Positions 25,744-34,368 of a DNA stretch of 35,780 nucleotides are shown in pieces. Origin of the DNA: Acidimicrobiaceae bacterium (GTDB lineage Bacteria > Actinomycetota > Acidimicrobiia > Acidimicrobiales > RAAP-2). A program made the translations under genes and the position numbers. The stretch covers positions 1 through 35,780 of the forward strand of contig PKWY01000051.1 of assembly GCA_003132205.1 (NCBI GenBank), given 5' to 3'. The notes below the pieces were generated by a model. The model was not told the DNA's origin. It searched no databases and was given only the letters and a program-made list of their open reading frames with translations. The first letter of the stretch is position 1. Every line of letters begins with the position of its first letter.

Positions 25744-25953
25744 TCATCGAGACGATCGCGGAAGCGGGCGACCTCGAGAATGTCGGGCTTCTCCCGTGAA
25801 ACGTGACCGATTCGACGTCTCTTTACCCGTGTTGATGCCCTTCGAAAGGGAGTCGGCACTCCTCTCTTGACTCGCATCGGAAATCCAGAATCCGGCTCTC
25901 TTGATCAGATCGCCCACGTCCAATTCGTCGTCATTCGGATTCGGCGTGCTCAA
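25744..25953 (-). CDS. Possible small protein coupled to the second GH16 gene
   Basis: A 69-aa frame on the minus strand starts at a TTG that overlaps the GH16 stop by 4 bases (TTGA), the same coupling seen at 8338. It begins MSTPNPNDDELDVGDLIKRA and continues GFWISDASQERSADSLSKGI, which reads like an acidic-amphipathic helix and not like a random frame. The last 20 residues are Arg-rich and less convincing; an alternative frame there (HVSREKPDILEVARF) also looks coding, so a frameshift or decay is possible. No known family. Confidence 0.4.
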   Translation of the reverse strand: MSTPNPNDDELDVGDLIKRAGFWISDASQERSADSLSKGINTGKETSNRSRFTGEARHSRGRPLPRSSR

Positions 25954-26852
25954 GACTTGGGAATCGCCTTGGAACTGTACTCAGCAATCCAATCAACCAG
26001 CATGGAAACCGGACTCGTTGGACACTGTCGACCCAGTTGGCACATGGCTCTTTGCTCCAAGTCGAGCGTCATTGGCACCGATGGGACCTCGTACGCGGAC
26101 TTGATCGATGACCAGACTTGCCCGTCGACGATGTACAGAATCTTGGCCGGCGTCCAGACGACCCCCCAGGTATGCCACTGACTCATGTCTATGAAGATGT
26201 TTCGCTGGTCGAACAAATTGATCGTACTGAAATGCACGGTGGAAGATGTGGAGGAAAGCGACCCCCCACTTTCGTTGAAGTCAATCTCCGGCGGCCACAC
26301 GTTAGAAGCCGGCCACAGCAGCTCAACTTCGTTGGGCCCAGACCCCGTCACTCGCGAATGCACGAAGTACGCACCGTACGTCTTGGCAAGCTTGCATTGG
26401 CAGAGACCGCCGGTTACCCACTTGTTCTGGTAGTGGGAGTCCTTCCACGTGTTGAGTTGAAGTAGTCCGCCGCTCACGACGACATGGCTTGCTCCAAATT
26501 GTCCGCCCGGATCTCCGCCCGGTTCACCGGTAAAGACCAACCACCCAGGCGGGAGTGATGTTCCTAGGAAGTCGTTCACGTACGTTTGTGTATAGCCCGC
26601 GAAGGCGTTCGCGCCAGGGGGAGACTCTCCAGATGGCTCAGAACTATCAGGAATTCCCTGAGGGTACACAAAATGGCTTGTCGACTTCGGTGGTGCGTAA
26701 GGTGCGTTCGCGGAGTTGTGAAAGGCAAACCATAGAGACACTCCTAGTGCCAGCCCCGAAGCTAGGAGCGTGACAATCGTGACTCGGGTGTTCCAGGGAC
26801 TCTTGTGTTCGAAGGGAGGATTCGCGTAGGAGGACTGTGGAAGATCGTTCAT
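25950..26852 (-). CDS. Membrane-anchored GH16-family glycoside hydrolase
   Basis: A 300-aa paralogue of the enzyme at 16086. A short cytoplasmic N-terminus is followed by a hydrophobic anchor at about 23-45 (VTIVTLLASGLALGVSLWFA) without an obvious signal-peptidase site, so it is probably a type II membrane protein. The GH16 motif EIDFNE lies at 189-194, again after WPP, and QWHTWGVVWTP follows. Both enzymes share the pre-catalytic segment SEPSG-x2-PPGANA and GGDPG-x-QF, but this copy lacks the long Thr-rich linker. One acts near the membrane and the other is secreted, suggesting different places of action on the same glycan. ATG 26852 has no clear ribosome binding site. It lies 213 bp downstream of the GT2 gene at 27066 on the same strand. 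Confidence 0.87.
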   Translation of the reverse strand: MNDLPQSSYANPPFEHKSPWNTRVTIVTLLASGLALGVSLWFAFHNSANAPYAPPKSTSHFVYPQGIPDSSEPSGESPPGANAFAGYTQTYVNDFLGTSLPPGWLVFTGEPGGDPGGQFGASHVVVSGGLLQLNTWKDSHYQNKWVTGGLCQCKLAKTYGAYFVHSRVTGSGPNEVELLWPASNVWPPEIDFNESGGSLSSTSSTVHFSTINLFDQRNIFIDMSQWHTWGVVWTPAKILYIVDGQVWSSIKSAYEVPSVPMTLDLEQRAMCQLGRQCPTSPVSMLVDWIAEYSSKAIPKS

Positions 26853-27065
26853 ACTGAGTATGAGGATAGCGAGTTGATTCCAGGGGGGCGATGCTCTGAC
26901 GGCCCGGCACCCGGCATCACTTCGTGGGACAAAAGATGTGGTTTTCCTCGAGAACTGCGCCCGGGAATCTTCGTTGATCCGGTCAAGAAGTGCACGAGCA
27001 GGTCCAACGACGGCGTGACCTTCGAGTGAATCTCTGGCAGGAACGATTCTTGCGATTCGCTCGAG

Positions 27066-28442
27066 TCAATGGCCGGGCGGCTCATTGCGGTACATCTTGC
27101 GGCTGCGATGATAGGCACTAGGGCCACGCAGATACGCGAGGTATTCATCCCTGACTAGTTCTGAAGGATAGAGCTGGGCCTCCTCGCCCCTGGCTGCTCT
27201 GTCTGAACGAGATTCTCGAATTCGCTTGGCTGCTTGAAGAATCTTGCGTCGCAGCGCTGAGGGAAGTTGCGAGAGGAGGCTCAAGAGGTGGCGCCGGTCG
27301 CCTCGCGCAAGCGACGTCAACATCGCGGTGAAACCCAGGCCGTAGCCCTTCAGTTGGTTCACCAACTCGGAATACTCGCGGCGATGCTGGTGATACACGA
27401 ACGCGCCAGGTTCGTACCCCACTTGGCCGTCTCCCCACAAGATCGAAATAATCGCGGCAAGGTCTTCGCCCCCTCGCGCAGGCGTGCCCGGGCCTAGCGC
27501 ATTGTTGAACCCTCCAATCCGCTCGAGAGAGGATCTTCGAAAGGCCATATTGGCTCCTGCGACATATGCTCCAATCCCGTAAACCGATGAACGACGTACT
27601 TCACTTTGCGACGAGTCGCGAACCAGAATTCGGCTTCCTCGTAACGAGGGACGAACATTGTGGTCGGTTACCAGCGTCAGTGGAGTGAACGTCCTCAGTC
27701 CACCGAAGCCGCCGTAATAGCGTTCGAACCAGATCTGAGCGGGGGTCTCAAGCTCCGCGGGCAGTATGAGTCCTGTCACCGCATCTAACTGGGGGTTCAT
27801 TGCGAAACGTGTTCCGATTGCGCGCAACCACTCGCGATCTACCCGAACGTCATCGTCGGTGAAGGCGACAATGACCCCTTTGGCTTGCGCTAGGCCAGCA
27901 TTGCGAGCCGCCGAGGCCCCCGGTATTTCCTCGCGGATGACGCGTAACCAAGGCCGACCGTGAACGAGGGGCAGCAGGGGGTCCTGCGCCGGTAGTTCTC
28001 GGCGATTGTCGACAAGCAAGACTTCGAAGTCTGGATAATCGATATTTCCGAGGAAGTCAATGCAGCGACCGAGTTCTTCGATTCTCTCAATGATGGAAGC
28101 CACGACCACCGTGATGCTGGGGAGTTTGTTGTCAGCCAAGGGTGGGGGTTCGGGAGCCCGCAATTCATTCTTCGCCAAGAACTCTTGCAAACTGATCTTG
28201 ACAGCGCCGGGACCTGTCGTGAGGTCGACTTCGACCATGGCGATCGGCACATTGTTCTTCAGCAGTACTACCCAGGCGTCAGTGTGATGATCGTCTGGCT
28301 GAAGTTCAGGAAATGGCTCTTCAATGTTCAGAGTCACAATTCGGGTTGGTCGAGCGTGAGATACCAGGGAGGGCGGAAGGAGTGAGAAGTCTTCTGACTT
28401 CACGGAGTGAGTCGATGTCTTCTGGCGATTCCTACCGAGCAT
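27066..28442 (-). CDS. Family 2 glycosyltransferase with N-terminal beta module
   Basis: A 458-aa enzyme. Residues about 33-100 form a small beta-rich module (TDAWVVLLKNNVPIAMVEVD) that in actinobacterial proteins commonly precedes a GT2 domain. The GT2 domain starts near 107 with LPSITVVVAS and DYPDFEVLLVDNR, and has the metal-binding DDD in FTDDDVRVD near 195. It continues with GANMAFRRSSLERIGGFNNA and RGGEDLA, the acceptor-side acid pair. The same order and many identical residues occur in the C-terminal half of the double enzyme at 20244, so the two are paralogues. ATG 28442 has AGGA 8 nt upstream. It probably adds a sugar to the lipid-linked or extracellular glycan of this locus. Confidence 0.9.
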   Translation of the reverse strand: MLGRNRQKTSTHSVKSEDFSLLPPSLVSHARPTRIVTLNIEEPFPELQPDDHHTDAWVVLLKNNVPIAMVEVDLTTGPGAVKISLQEFLAKNELRAPEPPPLADNKLPSITVVVASIIERIEELGRCIDFLGNIDYPDFEVLLVDNRRELPAQDPLLPLVHGRPWLRVIREEIPGASAARNAGLAQAKGVIVAFTDDDVRVDREWLRAIGTRFAMNPQLDAVTGLILPAELETPAQIWFERYYGGFGGLRTFTPLTLVTDHNVRPSLRGSRILVRDSSQSEVRRSSVYGIGAYVAGANMAFRRSSLERIGGFNNALGPGTPARGGEDLAAIISILWGDGQVGYEPGAFVYHQHRREYSELVNQLKGYGLGFTAMLTSLARGDRRHLLSLLSQLPSALRRKILQAAKRIRESRSDRAARGEEAQLYPSELVRDEYLAYLRGPSAYHRSRKMYRNEPPGH

Positions 28443-28717
28443 CCACTCATCCTACGTTTGGCGGTGCACGGCTCTTGTCTTAGAAGAAACTGCCAAGAGA
28501 TCCTGGGGAACCTCAGTTTCAAGAACGGCGTTGACCGTGGATAGGTGCCTTCTCGAGTGTTGGAGACCGACGCCCACTGTGCGACCACGCCAGATGATCT
28601 GAGTTAGTCCCGGGAATGGGCGGGCACGATGTCCTGGTGTGGCCGGGCCTTGGCTGGCGGATGTTGCCAGGAGCGAAACAACACTTCAAGAAATCCGAAT
28701 CCACTGGCGACCGATGG

Positions 28718-29884
28718 TCATCCTCTGTGCCGGCTGAACTTCAGCAGAACCTGCTCAATACCAGTCACGTGCTCGTCAAATGGAAAGCGTGTCTCAACCC
28801 AGTCGACACAAGCCGATTCGAGTTCGGGTTCCCTGGTGCGCCAATCCAAGAGTGAAGCGATTCGAGCTTCGAGATCGTCCGCGTTCCGCGGCTCGACGGT
28901 GAAGCGTTCCATTGGACCGGAAAGGATTTCAGGTACGCCGCCAGTACGTGAAGCAACGACCGGCCGTCCGGTCGCCATGCCTTCAATGATGACGCGACCG
29001 AAAGCTTCGTTGGCCCACGTGGGGAAGGCGACGATGTCGGCCGCATGGAGGAAGGGGATCACGTTCGACTGCATTGGAAACCAACGAATGTTCTTTGAAT
29101 TGAGTGCTCCGAGTTTGCGATTGAATTCTGGATCTTCGAAGGGCGACGGTGAACCGACCAGCAAGAGAAGTGCCTCGGCACCTCTCGATTCGAGACCCGC
29201 CCAGGAATCCAATAGAGTCTCGAAGCCCTTCTCCTTGGTGATTCGACCGTAGTAGAGAACGACCGGAATATCTGAGGGGATGCCCAGTTCACTTCTGGCC
29301 GCTGCACGCTCAACGACTCCACCGCGGGGGTATTCGTTCTTGGGCAAGGCATTACTGACAATGCTTATGCGTTCAGGGCGAATTCCTTCATCGATCCAGG
29401 CCTGTCGGATAAAGCTTGATACCGCGATGAAGTGGGAGACGCCGTGGCTTAGCAGCGCCGTTCGTCGAAAATTTGGCATGTGGTGCAGGTGGCACACAAT
29501 GGGGGACCTGGACCACAATGCAACAGATTCAGCCCAAAAGATGTGCTCAAATCTATTGAGCCATAGAACGTCGGGTTTCCACGATCGTGCCATTTGTGCA
29601 GGTCTCACAAAACTGGCAAATCCCTTCAAAGGATGATCTTTCTCAAAGCCAAAGGAGACCGGCCCTTCAAGCGTGATGCCGGCCTCTTCGTACCGAGGGC
29701 GGAACGCTCCATCGGCACCGTACATCAGATCGACCGAATGCCCTCGTGCGGCGAGAGCTTCGCAGTCTTGGACCGCACATAGTTCGACGCCACCAAGAGG
29801 TTCGAGCGACACTGACTGAGTCAGAATCCGTAAGGCGCGGTAGTCCGAATTGCCACCCTCTTCACTTCGAATCCTGACTGGCAT
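28718..29884 (-). CDS. GT4-family glycosyltransferase
   Basis: A 388-aa GT-B enzyme. The N-terminal half has LEPLGGVELCAVQDCEALAA, the glycine-containing acceptor loop of GT4 enzymes, and CHLHHMPNFRR. The C-terminal half has VLYYGRITKEKGFETLLDSW (donor-binding start), and the EX7E-type motif in PTWANEAFGRVIIEGMATGRPVVAS followed by GGVPEIL. ATG 29884 has AGGA 4 nt upstream. It lies 275 bp upstream of the GT2 gene on the same strand, a gap in which I see no gene, and is divergent from the GT2 gene at 30211. It is probably a cytoplasmic enzyme that extends the lipid-linked glycan. Confidence 0.92.
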   Translation of the reverse strand: MPVRIRSEEGGNSDYRALRILTQSVSLEPLGGVELCAVQDCEALAARGHSVDLMYGADGAFRPRYEEAGITLEGPVSFGFEKDHPLKGFASFVRPAQMARSWKPDVLWLNRFEHIFWAESVALWSRSPIVCHLHHMPNFRRTALLSHGVSHFIAVSSFIRQAWIDEGIRPERISIVSNALPKNEYPRGGVVERAAARSELGIPSDIPVVLYYGRITKEKGFETLLDSWAGLESRGAEALLLLVGSPSPFEDPEFNRKLGALNSKNIRWFPMQSNVIPFLHAADIVAFPTWANEAFGRVIIEGMATGRPVVASRTGGVPEILSGPMERFTVEPRNADDLEARIASLLDWRTREPELESACVDWVETRFPFDEHVTGIEQVLLKFSRHRG

Positions 29885-30210
29885 CGGGTCCTTACTCTGG
29901 AATCCACAAATTGAGTTGCGAGGACTGCACGAACGGAGATCTTGGTAATTGAACTATCCAAACATCGCAATATTTTTATCACAGATTCGTTGAGCATTTG
30001 CCATTCATGGCCGATCGTCAACAGCATCTTCCATTGCGAATCGGCTCACTCGCGGAATCGCTCGATGTTCCAGATGTTGACGACGTTACGGGCGTGGGGC
30101 GCTCAGCAATCGACGTCGCGTCACGTCGCCCGGTGAGACCGCATCGTCGGACTCGGTGCGGTGCGTTAGTGTGACCAGGTCCCTTGATGGGTTGGACTAC
30201 AGTCGACCAC
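29885..30210. other. Divergent intergenic region with an AT-rich core
   Basis: 326 bases between divergent glycosyltransferase genes. The stretch 29941-30000 is strikingly AT-rich for this window (ATCGCAATATTTTTATCACAG) and probably holds promoters. A 55-codon frame (30007-30174, plus strand, beginning MADRQQHLPLRIGSLAESLD) is open but has no ribosome binding site; I do not call it a gene. Confidence 0.4.
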
Positions 30211-31092
30211 ATGCCGAGCCACGCCTCGATCATAATCCCAGCGTACAATGAAGAAACGCGGATCCGTGGCCTCCTCGACACACTTTCGGACCCCTCGATC
30301 AGGGGTGCCTACGACGTCTACGTGGTGTGCAACGGATGCACCGATAGGACGCGTCAAGTGGCCGAGGAGTACGCGGGGGTGCTGGCGGTCGAGATTGACG
30401 GCGCCGGAAAGCATCTGGCACTCAACGAGGGCGATCGACTCGCCGGTGACGTCTATCCGAGACTCTATTGCGATGCCGACATTCGAATATCCCCATCTTC
30501 GATCGTCGCCCTCGTCGAAGCGCTCACCACTGAAGAGGTCAAGGTCGCGGCGCCCGTGGTCCGCTACGCCGTCGAGGAATCGACGTGGATGGTGAAAATG
30601 TTCTTTCGTGCGCTCGAGAGTCCGGTAATCACGCGGTGGCATAGCGAGCATCTGGTCGGACGAGGGCTCTATGGCGCCAGTCGCGCGGCGCGACGTCGCT
30701 TCGAATCCTTCCCGGCCTTGTTCGCCGACGACTTGTTCTTCGACTCGCAGTTCGGCCCAACGGAGAAGGCGACACCACCGGACGCCATTGCGACGGTCTG
30801 GGTCCCGGTCAACCTTCGTCAACTGATCAGAGGGGAGGTCAGAGTCGCTGAGGGAAATAAGCAGTATCGGGCCGCCGAGTGGGATGAGGGTGTCATTACC
30901 GACCACGTTGTGACGCGCCATGATCGATTCGAACTCAGGCTGGGAGATCGGATCACGGCGCTCCGGCGTTGGCGGCGAGATCTGCGCGGCGGCGACCTCG
31001 TACCAGTCTTCGTCTACCTTGGCATCGTTGCGGCGGCGAGGATGTCCTTGGCCGTCAAGAAGTTGCGAGGACACCAGATCCACTGGCGCTGA
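30211..31092 (+). CDS. Family 2 glycosyltransferase
   Basis: About 293 aa from ATG 30211. ATG 30187 is an in-frame alternative; I chose 30211 because GT2 proteins usually begin right at the first strand, here ASIIIPAYNEETRI. Further motifs are VVCNGCTDRTRQVAEEY, GAGKHLALNEGDRL and the metal-binding DAD of YCDADIRISPSSI near residue 88. A later segment LFADDLFFDSQFG could be the catalytic-side acids. No membrane helix is visible. It is followed, on the other strand, by a PIG-L deacetylase, and fits the same polysaccharide pathway. No clear ribosome binding site was seen for either start. Confidence 0.85.
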   Translation: MPSHASIIIPAYNEETRIRGLLDTLSDPSIRGAYDVYVVCNGCTDRTRQVAEEYAGVLAVEIDGAGKHLALNEGDRLAGDVYPRLYCDADIRISPSSIVALVEALTTEEVKVAAPVVRYAVEESTWMVKMFFRALESPVITRWHSEHLVGRGLYGASRAARRRFESFPALFADDLFFDSQFGPTEKATPPDAIATVWVPVNLRQLIRGEVRVAEGNKQYRAAEWDEGVITDHVVTRHDRFELRLGDRITALRRWRRDLRGGDLVPVFVYLGIVAAARMSLAVKKLRGHQIHWR

Positions 31093-31247
31093 GCGAGGAG
31101 ACAGTTCAAGCCTCTAGTCATCGAAAGGCGAAAAACTGGGCGTTCCCGATTGCCTCGACCACCCCGCCCCGTCGCGTCATGGCCGGGAGTTGTTGTCGTG
31201 AGGCTCTTGCGAGGCTGGCGAGTTTCATGATCGAAGCAGGCTTACAC

Positions 31248-31946
31248 TCAGAGAGGAGCGTCCACACGCCAATATCGTTCCGTACCACGCATCGTCGCGT
31301 CGAACCCCTTACGGAAGCTCTGTCGGGTCGGGGCGTACTGTGACGCATAGAGGCCCATCGCCCGCTGCTTGATGCCGGGTTCGCCGTCGTACGGATCGAA
31401 CTCTACGAGCTGGACGCGTCGACTGACCGTCGCCATGCGCCTCGATAAGACTCTTCGGCTTGCCAATCCGTAGGGCAGGTCCATGTAGAGGTACCACGTG
31501 AACGGTGAGTTGATCGCGAGCTCGAGGCACGCCTCGCTCACGGCCAGATGATCAGCATGCATCAGCCCGAGCGGCGCGAAAACGGACATCGGACGCGTTT
31601 CGTTGAGCACCCGACCGATCTCGTCTTGGATCACGTCGCCGTAGTCTGTCGGTGGTCGATACGCGGCGTAGTCGGCGTCCAGCAGGTCCAGCCAGACCGG
31701 CGTTGCACCCAGGAAGTCCATGGCTTTGCGGTCTTCGTCCCGTCGAACGCCGATCGCGTCAGGCGCGTACGACTTGCCCGTGGTCTTGCTGTTATAGCCT
31801 TCGTGAAGCGCATCGGGTGCGCCAGCCAAGACCGTCACGACGGTGGTTGAGGGATTTGCGTACAGGAAGTGGCCGCACGAGAGCACCGCGTCGTCCAAGT
31901 GCGGGGAGAGCACCAACACCGGTTCCAGGGGCTCAAACTTCGACAT
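31248..31946 (-). CDS. PIG-L (LmbE-like) family deacetylase
   Basis: A 232-aa zinc-dependent N-acetylsugar deacetylase-type protein. The metal site H-x-D-D appears at residues 16-19 in LVLSPHLDDAVLSCG, with the later zinc histidine in GLMHADHLAVSEA. Family members remove acetyl groups from GlcNAc moieties of glycolipids, thiols or natural products. Here the glycosyltransferase surroundings suggest a GlcNAc-containing precursor or glycan as substrate, which is inference. ATG 31946 is followed directly by the first strand. It is convergent with the GT2 gene (155-bp gap without a gene) and divergent from the nucleotidyltransferase fusion. Confidence 0.88.
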   Translation of the reverse strand: MSKFEPLEPVLVLSPHLDDAVLSCGHFLYANPSTTVVTVLAGAPDALHEGYNSKTTGKSYAPDAIGVRRDEDRKAMDFLGATPVWLDLLDADYAAYRPPTDYGDVIQDEIGRVLNETRPMSVFAPLGLMHADHLAVSEACLELAINSPFTWYLYMDLPYGLASRRVLSRRMATVSRRVQLVEFDPYDGEPGIKQRAMGLYASQYAPTRQSFRKGFDATMRGTERYWRVDAPL

Positions 31947-32344
31947 TTACCAGCCATCCCCACGGGACCGCAGCCCGGGCCACGGGGGCCATCACCGCGG
32001 GCCGTACGGTGGCCGTCCTCACCTGGGGACGGTGCTCAGCACCTTCAAGGGCGATCAGGTTGCACCGACCGTGAAGCTGAGGCACGCGTGACCGCATCTA
32101 TGCCAACCCTTCGCCGCATTCGAATCTTCAGTCGCAGAATCCTAGGCTATTCTCGTCGAGCGTTCACGGAACCTCTGCTCGCATGCCCTCAGCCATGATG
32201 ATGCCCAGCGTCGGCGTCACCGGTCACGCTACAGGCTCCTCGACCTCGACCTCGACCGACGAGCGACACCCCGCGCACCGAGATGAGAGCCTCAGCTGGG
32301 CAGGTTCGAGGTTGAGCCTTGACGAGGTTAGTTATGATCGAGGG
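31947..32344. other. Divergent intergenic region
   Basis: 398 bases between the PIG-L gene and the chosen start of the nucleotidyltransferase fusion. GGTGCT-C-AGCACC at 32031-32043 is a near-perfect inverted repeat, possibly an operator. The 3' half (32183 on) is open in the frame of the next gene, but its translation is Ser/Thr-rich low complexity and is probably not part of the protein. Confidence 0.4.
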
Positions 32345-33727
32345 ATGGTCGATGACGCATCGCCGTCCATTGTCGATGAGAATGGGCGCAATCATATAGA
32401 CCAGTTGCGTTCGACCTTGACCAAACTACATCTGATTGGTATCGCGCGCTTCATCGATCGATTGGCGCGCCAGCTGATCTTCAAGAGCATCTACCTGCTC
32501 AGGAAGCTAGCGCGATTCCCTCTGATCGGGCCCGGATTAGACCCTCTGCTCGCTCGAGTTGATCGACGCGATCGCCTCCATTTTGAGTTGGCGGAACTCT
32601 TACGAGTGTGTCATGCGCTGAGTGATGAGGATCTCGCCTATTGGGTTGCCGGGGGGTGGGGCCTGGACGTCTTGGTCGGCTGTGAGACGCGGCGTCATGG
32701 CGATCTGGACTTCGTCCTGGACCGCTTCCGGGAGAACCTGCCCAAGGTCGCGGCGCTCCTCACGGGTCTCGGTTACCAGCGCAAGACACCGCTCGGCGGC
32801 ACCGAGTGGTTCCCCGACGCTGAAGTCTACGAAGACGATCGGGGGCATCGCATTGAGGTCCTCAACATCAACTGGGAAGTCCTTTCCATGGCGGAGACGC
32901 TGTTCAGTTCGCTACCGCCTCGCGAACCTGAGTCGACCGGTGAGCTGAATCGGGCGACGCCACAGTTTCTAAGACAGTGCACGGCGACGGGCACGCTCGA
33001 TGGTGTCTCCATACCGGTGCTATCCGTCAAGGCCCAGCAACTCGTCCACCTCGGTTATCAGCGCCGCCCGGAGGATTGGCACGCCGAAGACGTCATTCGT
33101 CTCATCTCCGTGGGACGGGACGAAGGGATTGATTCGTTGAGCCAGGCTGCGCCGCGACTTTCGAACCAGGAGTCTCCAAAGCCGTCGACGCTCCTGCTGG
33201 TACCGATCTTCACGCTCCCACCTGACCTCATGAGGCTCTGCAGGCTCTACCGCAGCGACCTGGACCTGATACCTCCTCACGTCACACTGGCGTTTCCGTT
33301 CCTGCCCCTCGAATCAATTACGGCCGAGGTGGTGCGACAGCTGTCGGAGTTTTTCGACGAGACCCCCGCGTTCGACTTCGACCTAAGCCAGGTCCGGTGG
33401 TTCGACACCGACGTCGTCTACCTGGAGCCATCGAAGAGCGATACCTTCCGTTCGATCATCGAAACGCTTCAGCGGATGTTTCCCGATTTTCATCCGTACG
33501 ACGACGCGTTCGATTCGGTGACGCCCCACGTGACCCTCTCCGAGCACGGCTCGCTCGCCGACCGTCGCGTGCTGGGTCGACACGCACCCAAGTACCTGCC
33601 AATATCCGCACGCGCCACACACGTGTGGATGATGAGCAACGAGCGACGGCCCGATGAGTGGTCCATCGTCAAGATCTTTGGCCTGGGCTCCACGTCTCCG
33701 GCCCGGCCAAACGGCCATCGTGCGTAA
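32345..33727 (+). CDS. Nucleotidyltransferase fused to a 2H-phosphoesterase domain
   Basis: The 460-aa product joins two enzyme families. Residues about 85-265 resemble aminoglycoside-2''-type or lincosamide nucleotidyltransferases: AYWVAGGWGLDVLVGCETRR and HGDLDFVL, giving the G-G-W, D108 and D120-x-D122 metal site. Residues about 285-445 resemble the 2'-5' RNA ligase/2H phosphoesterase family, with two HxT motifs about 83 residues apart: HVTLAF (H312, T314) and HVTLSE (H395, T397). The N-terminal 85 residues include a hydrophobic or basic helical stretch (RLARQLIFKSIYLLRKLARF). ATG 32345 is chosen because upstream sequence is low-complexity; an in-frame ATG at 32183 exists and the true start is uncertain. 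Substrates are unknown; the two activities could add and remove, or process, a nucleotide group. Confidence 0.82.
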   Translation: MVDDASPSIVDENGRNHIDQLRSTLTKLHLIGIARFIDRLARQLIFKSIYLLRKLARFPLIGPGLDPLLARVDRRDRLHFELAELLRVCHALSDEDLAYWVAGGWGLDVLVGCETRRHGDLDFVLDRFRENLPKVAALLTGLGYQRKTPLGGTEWFPDAEVYEDDRGHRIEVLNINWEVLSMAETLFSSLPPREPESTGELNRATPQFLRQCTATGTLDGVSIPVLSVKAQQLVHLGYQRRPEDWHAEDVIRLISVGRDEGIDSLSQAAPRLSNQESPKPSTLLLVPIFTLPPDLMRLCRLYRSDLDLIPPHVTLAFPFLPLESITAEVVRQLSEFFDETPAFDFDLSQVRWFDTDVVYLEPSKSDTFRSIIETLQRMFPDFHPYDDAFDSVTPHVTLSEHGSLADRRVLGRHAPKYLPISARATHVWMMSNERRPDEWSIVKIFGLGSTSPARPNGHRA

Positions 33728-33957
33728 GAAGCACACGAGCACTTCACGCCAGCAGTGCATTATCAGTCGCGTCCCCCACTCAGCCCTTCCTCAGACGCCG
33801 AATCAATAGTCCCAACGATGTGATTTATTTTCAACGCCATTCCGGTTTCGCCGGTGATCGGCCAGACCGCGCTCACGCTTGAGGATTTTTGATATACATC
33901 GTGAAAGTCCACGTCCAAAGAAGTAGTAAGAATTCTCAGCCCCGGAGGAGACATTCG

Positions 33958-34368
33958 ATGATCAGCGACCACTGGACGCGAGGGAACACGGTTCGCGTTG
34001 TGTCAAAGTGCCTCGTAGCCATCGCGTTGATGACGTCAGTCTTCGCCGTCGGACTCGAAAGTGCGGTACACGCCTCGCCAGTAATTTCCGAAGCCGCAGG
34101 TTTCCCGGTCTCCGCTGAAGTCCAAAGAGGGACCACGCTGACGATCGATCCACTGAAGCTGGGCGACCTGATCATCTTCGAGTCGCAGTTGCACTCGACC
34201 TCCATCACGGTCACCGGGGTGAACTGCCCCGGGACGGGAGCGTGGACCCTCGCCAAGCGATACATCGAAGTATCTAGTTGCACTGTGGTGCGAGCTGCGA
34301 AAAATTGGTACGATCTCCAAGTGGCGGCCGTTTTCTGGTCTCCCGGAGCCAAACAAGTGGGAGTCTAA
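33958..34368 (+). CDS. Small secreted protein, truncated relative of the next gene's N-terminal domain
   Basis: A 136-aa exported protein. ATG 33958 has a textbook GGAGGAG 8 nt upstream. A signal peptide is visible at about 12-38 (VSKCLVAIALMTSVFAVG, then VHAS-P). The mature part has TLTIDPLKLGDLIIFESQ and ITVTGVNCPGTGAWTLAKRY, ending with YDLQVAAVFWSPGAKQVGV. The same order (LVNPGDVLAIWVQ, VTGITATSGPGA, WYAPVTTAG) occurs in the neighbouring protein, where the beta-sandwich continues for about 30 more residues to an EF(Q) end. This copy therefore stops one or two strands early. Its TAA overlaps the next ATG by one base (TAATG). Function unknown; probably surface-exposed. Confidence 0.8.
   Translation: MISDHWTRGNTVRVVSKCLVAIALMTSVFAVGLESAVHASPVISEAAGFPVSAEVQRGTTLTIDPLKLGDLIIFESQLHSTSITVTGVNCPGTGAWTLAKRYIEVSSCTVVRAAKNWYDLQVAAVFWSPGAKQVGV

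Noticed and set aside
30007..30174. 55-codon plus-strand frame in the divergent glycosyltransferase gap
   Set aside because: Open and not Arg-rich at first, but it has no ribosome binding site, no motif and a low-quality C-terminus.
31093..31247. Small frames between the GT2 and PIG-L genes
   Set aside because: They are shadows or extensions of the PIG-L gene on the opposite strand, with no binding site or motif.
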